Origin: Amycolatopsis anabasis
GTDB taxonomy: Bacteria > Actinomycetota > Actinomycetes > Mycobacteriales > Pseudonocardiaceae
Reading direction: 5' to 3'
NCBI RefSeq assembly: GCF_009765355.1
Contig: NZ_VTHK01000029.1
Location: forward strand, 1 to 64,000
DNA length: 64,000 bases
In this document: in pieces, positions 44,447-54,747 of the stretch
How the letters are laid out: every line of letters starts with the position of its first letter
How positions within the stretch are numbered: position 1 is the first letter of the stretch
Translations under genes and position numbers: made by a program
The notes under the pieces: generated by a model
Told to the model about the DNA's origin: nothing
Database searches by the model: none
What the model saw: only the letters and a program-made list of their open reading frames with translations

Positions 44447-45739
44447 TCAGGAAAAGGTCGGGCGCGGCGGGATGTCGACCAGGGCGGGCTGACCGGCCGG
44501 AGCCCCGGAGCCGACCCAGTGCGCCAGCCGCGCCGGGGTGAACAGCTCGTCGATGACCATGAAGGCGGCGCCGACCAGCCCGGCCTGGTCGGACAGCGTC
44601 GAACGGGCGATCCGCAGTTCCCGGGTGGCCAGCGGCAGCGAGCGCCGGTAGACCGTTTCCCGCAGTGCGGCCAGCAGCAGGTCACCGGCGCCGGAGACAC
44701 CGCCACCGATGATCACCAGGGCCGGGTTGTAGAAGCTCACCAGCGTCGCGAGCAGGCGGCCGATCAACCGCCCGGCCTGGGTGAGCAGTTCGACCGCGGT
44801 CCGATCGCCGTGCTGCGCCGCCGCCGAGATGTCGGCCGCGGTGATCGTGCCCTTCGATTCGCGCAGGCGGGCGAGGAACTCGCTGCGGCCGTCGGCGGCC
44901 GCAGCGAGCCCGTCGCGGGCCAGCGCGGCGCCCCCGGCGAACGCCTCCAGGCACCCGGTGTTCCCGCACCGGCACACGACGACCGGATCGTCGGCGACGG
45001 CGGCGTGGCCGATGTCCCCGGCGCAGCCCTGGCTGCCGCGGTGCAACCGGCCGCCGGAGACCAGCCCGGCGCCGATCCCGGTGCCGATCTTGATGTACAG
45101 GATGTCGTCCTGCCCCTTCGCCGATCCGGCGCGCAACTCGCCGAGGGCCATGGCGTTGACCTCGTTGTCCACCCAGACCGGGGCGTCGAAGCGCGCGGCG
45201 AACCGGTCGCGCACCGGATAGCCGTCCCAGCCGGGCATGATCGGCGGCGCGCTCGGGCGTCCGGTGGCGAACTCGACCGGACCGGGCAGCCCGATCCCGG
45301 CTCCCCAGATCGGGGCCGGATCGACCTCGGCGAGCAACCGGTCGAAGAGTTCCTCCACGTGGCCGAGCACGCTCTCCGGGCCGAGCCCGATGTCGGCGGG
45401 CTCCTCGTGTTGCGCGAGCACCCGGCCGGACAGATCGGTGATCCCGACGCCGATGCTCGTCGCGCCCAGTTCCGCGGCGAGCACCACTCCGGCCCGGGCG
45501 CGGAAGCGGAGTTCCCGGGGCGCCCGCCCGCCGCTGGACGGCCCGAGGTCGCCGTCCTCCAGCAGCCCGCATTCGGTCAGCTGGGCGATCCGCTGGGTCA
45601 CGACGGTCCGGCCGAGTCCCGCCCGGCGGCCGATCTCCGGTTTGGTCCGGGCGATACCCGAGCGCACGAGGTCGAGCACGGTGGCGAGGCTGTCCACCTG
45701 GTCGGCTGCGACGGTCTGCATTCGCTCATCTTCCAGCAT
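44447..45739 (-). CDS. ROK-family transcriptional regulator / sugar-kinase-like protein
   Basis: The 430-residue protein has an N-terminal winged HTH (VRSGIARTKPEIGRRAGLGR ... VTQRIAQLTECGLL, about 28-62) and a ROK ATPase-like fold: GVGITDLSG, GAGIGLPGPV, VDNEVNAMALGE, IKIGTGIGAGLV. The zinc site is CRCGNTGCLEAF. The usual ExGH zinc/sugar motif reads GDIGH, with Asp instead of Glu. ROK repressors respond to sugars. It is followed by the TetR-P450 genes (52-bp gap) and divergent from the ABC-F leader. Confidence 0.9.
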   Translation of the reverse strand: MLEDERMQTVAADQVDSLATVLDLVRSGIARTKPEIGRRAGLGRTVVTQRIAQLTECGLLEDGDLGPSSGGRAPRELRFRARAGVVLAAELGATSIGVGITDLSGRVLAQHEEPADIGLGPESVLGHVEELFDRLLAEVDPAPIWGAGIGLPGPVEFATGRPSAPPIMPGWDGYPVRDRFAARFDAPVWVDNEVNAMALGELRAGSAKGQDDILYIKIGTGIGAGLVSGGRLHRGSQGCAGDIGHAAVADDPVVVCRCGNTGCLEAFAGGAALARDGLAAAADGRSEFLARLRESKGTITAADISAAAQHGDRTAVELLTQAGRLIGRLLATLVSFYNPALVIIGGGVSGAGDLLLAALRETVYRRSLPLATRELRIARSTLSDQAGLVGAAFMVIDELFTPARLAHWVGSGAPAGQPALVDIPPRPTFS

Positions 45740-45801
45740 GCGCTGGTCGCCCGTCGGGTGTCCTCGATCGCAAAGGGGATGAAAACGGCTGCCCCGATAG
45801 C

Positions 45802-45807
45802 TACCAT
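45802..45807 (+). promoter_or_regulatory. -10 box for the ABC-F leader transcript
   Basis: TACCAT fits TANNNT and ends 8 nt before the ATG of the 7-codon leader peptide at 45815, so the transcript probably starts at or next to that ATG. An A-rich GATGAAAAC lies just upstream of the spacer, as in WhiB7-type promoters; this last point is weak. Confidence 0.45.
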
Positions 45808-45814
45808 GTGCGTC

Positions 45815-45838
45815 ATGGCTTACCAGTTCTATCTCTGA
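45815..45838 (+). CDS. 7-residue leader peptide MAYQFYL of the ABC-F attenuator
   Basis: ATG GCT TAC CAG TTC TAT CTC TGA encodes MAYQFYL. It has no ribosome binding site but sits where transcription is expected to start, so it is probably translated leaderlessly. Short leader peptides followed by hairpins regulate antibiotic-resistance ABC-F genes by drug-dependent ribosome stalling. The sequence and position fit that model; it is not proven. Confidence 0.55.
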   Translation: MAYQFYL

Positions 45839-45870
45839 TTCTGCCGACGAGCTTCGTGCGCTGAGGTTCG

Positions 45871-45890
45871 GCGGGCCCTTCGCCGCCCGC
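45871..45890 (+). promoter_or_regulatory. Leader hairpin 1 of the ABC-F attenuator
   Basis: GCGGGC (45871-45876) pairs with GCCCGC (45885-45890) around an 8-nt loop, 32 nt after the leader-peptide stop. It may act as pause or anti-terminator element. Confidence 0.4.
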
Positions 45891-45944
45891 GCCGCGCACC
45901 GCTTCCTTCGTCGTCCACTTTGTACTGCCGGTGACCCCGGCGGT

Positions 45945-45987
45945 TTCGGCGCGCCCGCGAGTCCGCTCTCGCCGGGTGCGCGCCGAA
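45945..45987 (+). terminator. Leader hairpin 2, probable attenuator terminator or ribosome-site sequester
   Basis: TTCGGCGCGC (45945-45954) pairs perfectly with GCGCGCCGAA (45978-45987), and an inner GCGAG/CTCGC stem (45957-45961 with 45968-45972) extends it. The structure ends 13 nt before the GGAG ribosome binding site of the ABC-F gene. No T run follows. Confidence 0.55.
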
Positions 45988-46009
45988 GTACCCAGAATCG
46001 GAGAAACTG

Positions 46010-47656
<1,647 letters not shown>

Positions 47657-47670
47657 GTGAACCGGCCGAC

Positions 47671-47697
47671 TTGTCCACAGGGGACCGGTTGTCCACA
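47671..47697 (+). other. Pair of DnaA-box-like sequences
   Basis: TTGTCCACA occurs at 47671-47679 and again at 47689-47697, same orientation, 18 bp apart, in the short gap after the ABC-F gene. This matches the actinobacterial DnaA box. There is no oriC gene context, so it may be a titration site or chance. Confidence 0.4.
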
Positions 47698-47749
47698 GGT
47701 TCGAAAACCGGAGCTTCCGGCCTGGTGTCGCGACGGCCACGATGAAGTC

Positions 47750-48610
47750 ATGAAAGTCGCGAGCCGGGCCGCGGAGCCCGAAACCTTGTACAACGCGAGC
47801 CGGGACGGGGCGATCAGCGTGGCCGCCCTGTCCCGGCTCGGGATATCGCCGCGCACCGCATATCGCCGTTGCGCGCGTGGCGGTCCCTGGCAGCGCCCCC
47901 TACCGGGCGTCGTGCTGCTCACCAACGGCCCGCCGACCAGGCGGCAACTCGTGCAGGCCGCCCTGGTGTACGCCGGTCCGGGTGCGGTGGTGACCGGCGT
48001 CGAATCCTGCCGTCGCCAAGGGCTCACCGAACTGCCCGAGGACGACGCGACGGTGCATGTGCTCATTCCGCATGCCCGCAAGGTGAACACCTTGGACTAC
48101 GTGGTCGTGGAACGGACCACTCGGCTTCCGGCGCCGGTCTTCCGGGGCGGGCTGCCGCTGACGCCGCTGCACCGGTCGCTGCTCGACGCGTGCCGCCGGA
48201 TGCGGGACTTCGCACCGGTGTCCGCGCTGCTGACCGAGGCGGTGCGGCGGTGCCGGGTGAGTCCACATCGGATCAGGGACGAACTCGACCACGGCAGCCA
48301 GCGCGGTGCCCTCGTCCCACGACAGGTGCTCACCGGGATTCTCGCCGAGTGCGTGCCGCGGAACCGTTCGGGAAGCGGAGCGGCGGCGGTGCGCTTCGGC
48401 GGTGAGGTGGCAGCCGGTGCTGAGGCTCAGGGTGGTGTTGGCCGCGGTGCCGAACAGCAGTTCCGTGCAGGAGGGGTGCGGGAAGGACACCTCGTGGTCG
48501 CCGGGCCGGTCGCCGACCACCGCGGGCTCGCCGAATCCTTGCCGCTGCGCGGTTTCCCGCACCAGCGCGACGGCCCGGGCCCATTCGGCGTCCGGCAGAT
48601 TGCCCGGTGA
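47750..48610 (+). pseudogene. AbiEi-like/DUF559-type protein, C-terminally truncated
   Basis: Residues 1-200 resemble the large actinobacterial family that pairs an N-terminal winged-helix, AbiEi-antitoxin-like segment (AISVAALSRLGISPRTAYRRC) with a C-terminal restriction-endonuclease-like DUF559 domain (family usually about 280-310 residues). Similarity stops near base 48,350 (residue about 201, ...VLTGILAEC). The remaining frame to 48610 is simply the antisense of the convergent lipoprotein gene, so the nuclease domain is missing. The frame has no stop at the junction because of high GC. It is probably a non-functional remnant, though the N-terminal part could still fold. Confidence 0.6.
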
Positions 48611-49072
48611 GATGCCGGAGCTGTAACGGCGGATCTCGCCGTCGCGGCCGATCGCCGAGAGATCCCCGACGTATCCGGACGCGCTGACCGGTTCTCCCGG
48701 GGGTTGCCAGGCGGCGATGCCGACTTCGCGGACGAGCCGGTCGCGGATCTCGGTGAGCATGCCCTGGTAGGCCGATTCGGCCTGCTCGATGTCGGGTCGT
48801 TTCCTCAGCTCGGCGAACTGGGCGTTCATCGCGTCCCCCTTCGGTTCGCCGGAGCCGCAGCCGGTCAACGCGACGGCCAGGGCGCAGGCGAGGTCGCCGC
48901 GCCACGCGTTGCCCAGGGTGGTGAAGGACCGCGCGGTCTGGGCGCCGGGCAGCGCGGTGCCCGCTTCGGCGATGGCCCCGGCGAGGTCCACACCGGACAC
49001 CTGCTCACCGGCCGAACGAGCGGCGTTCGCGGCGTGGCGCAGGGCGGCGATCTGGGCTTCGTACTCGCTCAC
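48359..49072 (-). pseudogene. ESX-like gene fused to a lipoprotein gene, 3' end missing
   Basis: From GTG 49072 (GGAGG upstream) the frame begins VSEYEAQIAALRHAANAARS, like the N-terminal half of an ESX/WXG100-like secreted protein. After about 60 residues (TTLGNAWRGD) it runs directly into LACALAVALTGCGSGEPKG, a lipoprotein signal with the lipobox LTGC that should be at a protein's N-terminus. The lipoprotein part (QFAELRKRPDIEQAESAYQG ... HPSCTELLFGTAANTTLSLS) continues to about 48,390. The frame then reads through the antisense of the truncated neighbour down to 47,900. Two deletions explain this best: one joining two genes, one removing the 3' end. Confidence 0.55.
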
Positions 49073-49214
49073 GTTTCCCACCTCCCGTGGGCGATCGAAC
49101 GCACCATGAGACGCCGCGTTCCCGACGCATGTTCCCCGAACAGCGAAAACCGGATCTCTCACCCGGCCGAGCAGGGGCCCGGAACGGAACGGCACGGGTG
49201 GCACACCGGACCAG

Positions 49215-49229
49215 AGACATCGGATGTCT
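49215..49229. promoter_or_regulatory. Operator-like palindrome upstream of GH95-like gene 1
   Basis: AGACAT (49215-49220), CGG, ATGTCT (49224-49229) is a symmetric site about 110 bp upstream of the first GH95-like gene. Palindromes of the ACATCGGATGT type occur upstream of sugar-catabolism genes in streptomycetes as I recall; the regulator is unknown. Confidence 0.45.
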
Positions 49230-49339
49230 GTACGGCTGTGCGAGTGAAAGCTATGGCCCAGATCGGGTTCTATCTGCGAACATGCTCGACGTCGATGACG
49301 ATGGCGGGGCGAAACATAGTATGAATCGTGGAGGCGACG

Positions 49340-51643
49340 ATGCCCGAGGTGTCCAGGAGGGTCGTGCTCAAGGGCGCCTCGGTCGCGGCGGGGGCGGCGG
49401 CCACCGGCGGGTTGTGGGCGGCGGCCCCGGCAACCGCCGAGCCGGCCGGGCACGGTGTTCATCGCGACCTCGTGGCCGACGCGCGCATGCTGTGGAAGCG
49501 CTTGCCGGTGAGTTGGCAGGACGGTCCGTTCCTCGCCAACGGGCTGCTCGGCGTGCAGGTCTACCGGGGCGACACCGCGCGGTCGGTGAAGTTCATGCTC
49601 AGCCATTCCCAGGTGCAGGACCAGCGCGTGCAGTGGGAGGCGGGCATCGGGCTGTCCCGGCTGCCCATCGGCTACCTCACGCTGAACCTGGCGGGCGAGG
49701 TCACCGCGGTCGACTGGTGGCTCGACCTGTGGAACGCGGAACTGTCCGGCACGATCACCACCAGCCAGGGCAGCGTCGCGTTCTCGGCGCTCGTGCACAA
49801 CGACAGCGGCGTCCTGCTGGTCTCCACGATTCCGGGTGCGGGGGAGGAGCCGGCGGCGTGGAGTTTCCAGCCGCTGCCCTCGGCGACCACCCGGACCATT
49901 CGCAAGCCGCCGGACTACGTGGCCAATCCCGATCCCGCTCTGGGCCTCGCGGACGGGGTGAACTACGCCGAACAACCCCTGCTGGCCGGGGGCGGGTACA
50001 CCACCGCCTGGCGGGAACGCCGGGACGGGAGCAGGCGGCTGCTCGCCGCGACCGTGGCCTACGGATTCCCGGACCGGACCTCGACCCCGGACGCCGTGCG
50101 TGCCGTCCGGCGAGCGCTGGCGGCGGACCTCGACCACCTGGTCGCCGGGCATCGGCGCTGGTGGAACCGGTTCTACCAGCGCAGCCTGGTTTCGGTGCCG
50201 GACAAGGCGGTGCAACGCTTCTACTGGATCCAGCTGTACAAGATCGCGGCGGCGACCCGGGCGGACGCGCCGGTCGTGTCCGAATGGGGGCCGTGGTTCC
50301 CCGAGGTCGGCAACAGCTGGACCGCGGTGTGGTGGAACCTCAACGTGCAGGTCGCCTACCCGCTCATCAACGGCGCCAACCACCCGGAGCTCGACGCGGT
50401 GACCGCCACCTTCCGCCGGGACCACGAGAACCTCGCGCTCTCGGTGCCCGAGGCGTACCGGGACGGCGAAACCTACGCGCTCTCGCATCCCGGTGACTGG
50501 CGGCTGCGCCCCGGCGGCACCCGGACCGTGGGGGTGCCGGGCACCGCGTCGAAGACCGATCAGACCGGCAACCTGCTCTGGGGATTGCACAACGTGTGGC
50601 TCGCCTACCGGCACGGGATGGACGACCGGGTCCTGCGGGACGTGCTGTACCCGGTTCTGGCCAAGGCGGTGAACTTCTACCGGCAGTTCCTCACCCCGGG
50701 CACCGACGGCAGGCTGCACCTGCCGCTGACCCGGTCCCCGGAGTACGCCGACGCCCCCGACTGCACCTACGACCTTTCCCTGATCCGGTGGGCCTGCTCG
50801 ACGTTGCTCGACGCGGCCTACCGGTTGCGCCGCGACGATCCCCGGGTGCCCGCCTGGCGGGACATCCTCGCCCGGCTCGTGCCGTACCACCAGGACGCCA
50901 CCGGCGTGCTCATCGGGGACGGCGTGCCGCTGGCCGAGTCGCACCGGCACTTCTCGCACCTGCTGTGGCTCTACCCGTTGCGGGAAAAGCTGTGGGACCG
51001 TCCGGCGGACCGCGACCTCATGCGGCGCAGCTTCGGCCACTGGGCGAGCCGCCGCGACCGCTGGCACGGGTACAGCTTCGCCGCCGCGTCCTCGATGCTG
51101 TCGGTAATGGGCTCGCCCGAGGAATCCTTGGCACAGCTGAAGTTCTTCCTCGACGGCAACATCGCCGACAACTGCCAGCTGACCCCGAACACGATGTACC
51201 GGGAGGGCGCGAACTTCGCGATCGAGAGCCCGCTGGCCGCCGCCCAGTCGGTGCTCGACATGGTCGTGCAGGGCGCCGCCGGGGTGCTGAAGGTGTTCCC
51301 GTCGGTTTCGCGGACCTGGCGGGACGCCTCGATCGCGAACCTGCGCACCGAAGGAGCGTTCCTGGTGGACGCGTCCCGGACCGGCGGTGCCACCGAATGG
51401 GTTCGCGTGCACAGCGCCGCGGGTGAACCGCTCGTGCTCGAGCACGGCATCGCCGGTGAGATCGAGGTCCGCGACGAGCACGGCCGCCGGTTGCGCTGGC
51501 AGGAGCGCGGCCCGCGCACGATCGCGGTGCGGCTCGGCCGCGGCGAGACCGCCGTGGTCACCCGGCGGGGACGACGGCCCGAGCTGGTGCCGCGGAACGT
51601 CCCGGCGAACGGTTCCGCGCCCGCCTGGGGACTGCCCGGCTGA
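49340..51643 (+). CDS. Tat-exported GH95-like glycoside hydrolase, copy 1
   Basis: The 767-residue protein has a twin-arginine signal (EVSRRVVLKGASVAAGAAAT). The fold resembles family GH95 (alpha-L-fucosidase/galactosidase): an N-terminal beta domain (FLANGLLGVQVYRG) and a helical barrel. It has the Asn-X-Asn pair (Asn333/335 in WWNLNVQ) and Ser-Pro-Glu (Glu468), which match GH95 catalytic positions. The DGNFG loop with the canonical base is missing and reads ANFAIESPLAAAQ (Glu629). The substrate is probably an alpha-linked deoxy- or galacto-sugar, uncertain. ATG 49340 has GGAGG at 49330-49334. A paralogue follows after 26 bp. Confidence 0.82.
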   Translation: MPEVSRRVVLKGASVAAGAAATGGLWAAAPATAEPAGHGVHRDLVADARMLWKRLPVSWQDGPFLANGLLGVQVYRGDTARSVKFMLSHSQVQDQRVQWEAGIGLSRLPIGYLTLNLAGEVTAVDWWLDLWNAELSGTITTSQGSVAFSALVHNDSGVLLVSTIPGAGEEPAAWSFQPLPSATTRTIRKPPDYVANPDPALGLADGVNYAEQPLLAGGGYTTAWRERRDGSRRLLAATVAYGFPDRTSTPDAVRAVRRALAADLDHLVAGHRRWWNRFYQRSLVSVPDKAVQRFYWIQLYKIAAATRADAPVVSEWGPWFPEVGNSWTAVWWNLNVQVAYPLINGANHPELDAVTATFRRDHENLALSVPEAYRDGETYALSHPGDWRLRPGGTRTVGVPGTASKTDQTGNLLWGLHNVWLAYRHGMDDRVLRDVLYPVLAKAVNFYRQFLTPGTDGRLHLPLTRSPEYADAPDCTYDLSLIRWACSTLLDAAYRLRRDDPRVPAWRDILARLVPYHQDATGVLIGDGVPLAESHRHFSHLLWLYPLREKLWDRPADRDLMRRSFGHWASRRDRWHGYSFAAASSMLSVMGSPEESLAQLKFFLDGNIADNCQLTPNTMYREGANFAIESPLAAAQSVLDMVVQGAAGVLKVFPSVSRTWRDASIANLRTEGAFLVDASRTGGATEWVRVHSAAGEPLVLEHGIAGEIEVRDEHGRRLRWQERGPRTIAVRLGRGETAVVTRRGRRPELVPRNVPANGSAPAWGLPG

Positions 51644-51669
51644 ACCACCACGAGACACGGGAGTGGGAC

Positions 51670-53994
51670 ATGACCGAACTCAACCGCAGAACCGTGCTGG
51701 GTGGGGCGCTCGCCGGGCTCGCGGCCGGGATGGCGGCGCCCGGAATGATCGCGCCCGGAACGGCGCTCGCCGAGGAGGCCGCCATCGCGGACGCGCTGCG
51801 GGTCGACCAGGACTGGGCGGCTTTCCTCGGGTTGTCCGATCTGCTCTGGCGGCGGATGCCGAAGACCTGGTACGAGGGACCGTTCCTGGGCAACGGTTTC
51901 CTCGGGTCCGGCATCTACGCCGAACCGGACGCCAACGCGATCCGGTTCAACGTGCAGCACAGCCAGGTGCAGGACCACCGGCCGGAGTTCGGTTCCCTGT
52001 TCGGGCTGGCCCGGCTGCCGATCGGCTACTTCACGCTCGAACCGGTCGGCGCGATCACCGGGATCGACTGGCGGATGGACCTGTGGAACGCCGAGCTCTC
52101 CGGCACCGTCACCACCGCCGCGGGCAGCCTCGAACTGCGCGCGATGATCCACAGTGGACAGTCGGTGCTCGCGGTCGAGGTGTGGCCGAGCGCGGGGGAG
52201 CGGGACTTCCGCTGGGCCTTCCACCCGGCCGAGGCCGTCAGCCCCCGCACCGATCCGCGCTTCGGCAAGCCGCCGCCCACCGGGTACGTCGCCAACCCGC
52301 CCGCCACCATGGAATCCGCCGGGGACTGCCGGATCGCGGTGCAGCCGTTGCTCGCCGGCGGGGAACATGTCACCGCGTGGCGCGAGGCGACCCGGGGTTC
52401 CCGGCGCACGCTGCACGCCGCGGTCGCGTGGTCCCATCCGGAACGGACCGCCGCCCGCGCGGCGCTGCGCGCGGTACGCGCCGCGGCGCTGCCGTGGGAC
52501 GTCCTGGCGTTCGAGCACCGGCGCTGGTGGCACGCCTACTACCGGCGGAGCTTTCTGTCCATTCCGGACCGCAGGCTGCAGGCCTTCTACTGGATCCAGC
52601 TGTACAAGGTGGCCGCCGCGGCCCGCCGGGAGGCGCCGGTCATGGCGACCTCCGGCCCCTGGCTCGAACCGACACCGTGGCCGGCGACCTGGTGGAACCT
52701 GAACGTGCAGCTGGAGTACTGGTTGATCCACGGGTCCAACCACCTGGAACTGGACGCGGTCACCTACGCGCTGGACCGCTTCCGGCGGAACCTGCGCGAT
52801 CAGGTGGCCCAGCCCTACCGCGCCGATTCCTACGGCATTCCGCGCACCACGGACATGACGTTGCTCAACGGGGCGGGCACCGGCACCGCGGGTTACGCGG
52901 TCGGCATCCCGGGGAAGGAGAACCCGACGCCGGAGGTCGGCAACCTGACCTGGGCGCTGCACAACGTCTGGCTGTCCTACCGGCACACCATGGACGCGCG
53001 CATCCTGCGGGACGTGGTGTTCGGATTGCTGCGCGGGGCGATCAACTACTACCTGCACTTCCTCACCCCGGGCGCGGACGGGCGGCTGCACCTGCCGTTC
53101 ACGTTCTCGCCCGAGTACGGGGTGAACGCGCCGGACTGCACCTACGATCTCGCGCTGCTGCGCTGGGGTTGCCGCACGTTGCTGGACTCGGCGGAACTGC
53201 TGCGGATCGACGATCCGCTCGCCCCGCGGTGGCGCGAAGTGCTGGCGAAACTCACCGGCTACCCGGTCGACGCGAACGGGTACATGATCGGCGCGGGCGT
53301 GCCGTTCGCCAAATCACACCGGCACTACTCGCACCTGCTGCAGATCTACCCGCTCTACGAGATCACCTGGGAACGGCCCGAGCACCGCCGGATCATCGAA
53401 ACCTCGCTCAACCACTGGGTCGGCTTCGAAGGCGCGCTGCAGGGGTACACGTTCACCGGCGCCGCGTCGATGTCGGCGCAGATGCTGCGCGGGGACCGGG
53501 CGGAGTTCTACCTCGGCGAACTGCAGCGGCGTTTCATCCAGCCGAACACGATGTACCAGGAGTCGGGTCCGGTCATCGAAACACCGCTGTCCGCCGCACA
53601 ATCCCTGCACGACATGCTGTGCCAGAGCTGGGGCGGGGTGATCCGGGTGTTCCCGGCCGTGCCCGCGAGCTGGCCGGACGCCGTGGTGCGGGATTTCCGG
53701 ACCCAGGGCGCGTTCCTGCTGACCGCCGCGCGCCGGGGCGGCCGGACGAACTGGGTGCGGGTGTGCAGCGAGGCGGGCGCGCCGTGCGTGCTGCGGCCGG
53801 GAATCGACGGCGAGCTGACCGTCCGCGATCCGCGCGGCCGCGACCTGCGCTGGCGCAGGCTGCCGAACGGGGACGTCCAGATCGATCTCCGGCGCGGCGA
53901 AGAGGCCGTGGTGCACCGCACGGGCGAACGGCCGGATCCGCACGTGACCCCGGTGCCCCCGCTGGCCGACTCCGCGCCGTGGGGTCTGCCCTGA
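51670..53994 (+). CDS. Tat-exported GH95-like glycoside hydrolase, copy 2
   Basis: The 774-residue paralogue of the preceding gene is similar along its whole length (DLWNAELSGT, FYWIQLYK, DCTYDL shared). Its twin-arginine signal is ELNRRTVLGGALAGLAAG with a likely cut after LAEEA. Asn343/Asn345 (WWNLNVQ) and Glu482 (FSPEYG) are kept; the third catalytic region reads PVIETPLSAAQS (Glu637), not DGNFG. The tandem arrangement implies duplication with divergence, perhaps for different linkages. Both genes would act in the envelope or medium. Confidence 0.82.
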   Translation: MTELNRRTVLGGALAGLAAGMAAPGMIAPGTALAEEAAIADALRVDQDWAAFLGLSDLLWRRMPKTWYEGPFLGNGFLGSGIYAEPDANAIRFNVQHSQVQDHRPEFGSLFGLARLPIGYFTLEPVGAITGIDWRMDLWNAELSGTVTTAAGSLELRAMIHSGQSVLAVEVWPSAGERDFRWAFHPAEAVSPRTDPRFGKPPPTGYVANPPATMESAGDCRIAVQPLLAGGEHVTAWREATRGSRRTLHAAVAWSHPERTAARAALRAVRAAALPWDVLAFEHRRWWHAYYRRSFLSIPDRRLQAFYWIQLYKVAAAARREAPVMATSGPWLEPTPWPATWWNLNVQLEYWLIHGSNHLELDAVTYALDRFRRNLRDQVAQPYRADSYGIPRTTDMTLLNGAGTGTAGYAVGIPGKENPTPEVGNLTWALHNVWLSYRHTMDARILRDVVFGLLRGAINYYLHFLTPGADGRLHLPFTFSPEYGVNAPDCTYDLALLRWGCRTLLDSAELLRIDDPLAPRWREVLAKLTGYPVDANGYMIGAGVPFAKSHRHYSHLLQIYPLYEITWERPEHRRIIETSLNHWVGFEGALQGYTFTGAASMSAQMLRGDRAEFYLGELQRRFIQPNTMYQESGPVIETPLSAAQSLHDMLCQSWGGVIRVFPAVPASWPDAVVRDFRTQGAFLLTAARRGGRTNWVRVCSEAGAPCVLRPGIDGELTVRDPRGRDLRWRRLPNGDVQIDLRRGEEAVVHRTGERPDPHVTPVPPLADSAPWGLP

Positions 53995-54017
53995 CGACCT
54001 GAAGACTAGGGATTCGT

Positions 54018-54653
54018 CTAGCCGGAAGAACCGGAAGCCGAGCGCGGGCGGTTGCCGAGGAGCAGGGCGAGGACATCGCCGAAGAGGGTGGACGGCACGG
54101 CGTCCGGATCGATACCGCTTTCCACGGCCAGCCCGTTGGACAGCGCGAGCATGGCGACCGCGAGCTGCTCGGCGGGCAGCGGCAACCTGAACCGGCGGGC
54201 TTCGGCGGCCCGCCGGATCGCCCCGGCGATGGCCTCCCGCAGCCGCGCGCGCCGCTCGGCCAGCCCGGCGTGCACCTTCTCGTCGTGCATCGCCAGCCCC
54301 CAGTACTCGAGGAACAGCCGGTGCCACGTCGCGTCCGTGTGCACCGCCTGGATCAGGCGGATTCCGGCTTCCTGGGTGGCCGCGTCCAGGTCGGTCAGCT
54401 CGTCGAACGCCGCGGTGGCGTCGCGCATCCGGTCGACCAGGTGCTCTTCCATGATCGCCAGGACGAGCTCGTCCTTGCTGTCGAAGCTCGAGTAGATCGC
54501 ACCCTTGGTCAGCCCGGCTTCGGCGGCGATGTCGTTGATCGAGGTCGCGCCGATCCCGCGCTCGGCGAAGACGGCGGCCGCGGCGTCGAGCACCTGGCGG
54601 CGGGTCTGCGCGCGCGTCGGGCGGCGGCGTCCCGGTGGTGGTTCGGGTGACAC
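54018..54653 (-). CDS. TetR-family regulator divergent from the lipase gene
   Basis: The 211-residue protein has a TetR HTH at about residues 15-60 (RRQVLDAAAAVFAERGIGAT ... DIAAEAGLTKGAIYSSFDSK) and a helical effector domain. GTG 54653 (VSPEPPPGRRRPTRAQ) is preferred; a longer form from 54749 would cover the shared promoter region and overlap the lipase start. Two palindromes between this gene and the lipase gene are likely operators. Confidence 0.87.
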   Translation of the reverse strand: MSPEPPPGRRRPTRAQTRRQVLDAAAAVFAERGIGATSINDIAAEAGLTKGAIYSSFDSKDELVLAIMEEHLVDRMRDATAAFDELTDLDAATQEAGIRLIQAVHTDATWHRLFLEYWGLAMHDEKVHAGLAERRARLREAIAGAIRRAAEARRFRLPLPAEQLAVAMLALSNGLAVESGIDPDAVPSTLFGDVLALLLGNRPRSASGSSG

Positions 54654-54678
54654 GAACGGCAACGCTACCGCCTGAACC

Positions 54679-54708
54679 TTGACCGTGATGCGCGTCACCT
54701 GGTAAGGA
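54679..54708 (+). promoter_or_regulatory. Lipase promoter with operator in the spacer
   Basis: TTGACC (54679-54684) and TAAGGA (54703-54708) are spaced 18 bp. The near-perfect palindrome GTGATGCGCGTCAC (54685-54698) fills the spacer, so a repressor bound there would block polymerase. Confidence 0.5.
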
Positions 54709-54718
54709 AATAACCTAC

Positions 54719-54732
54719 ATACCTGACGGTAT
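54719..54732. promoter_or_regulatory. Second operator-like palindrome upstream of the lipase
   Basis: ATACC-TGAC-GGTAT is a perfect 5-bp-arm inverted repeat between the putative -10 and the lipase ribosome binding site. It is a candidate TetR site. Confidence 0.45.
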
Positions 54733-54747
54733 CGAGTTGGAGGAGCC

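Noticed and set aside
47900..51658. 1,252-codon minus-strand frame spanning the lipoprotein and the GH95-like gene
   Set aside because: Only about 49,072 to 48,390 resembles protein families; the rest is antisense to the GH95-like gene and the truncated nuclease gene.
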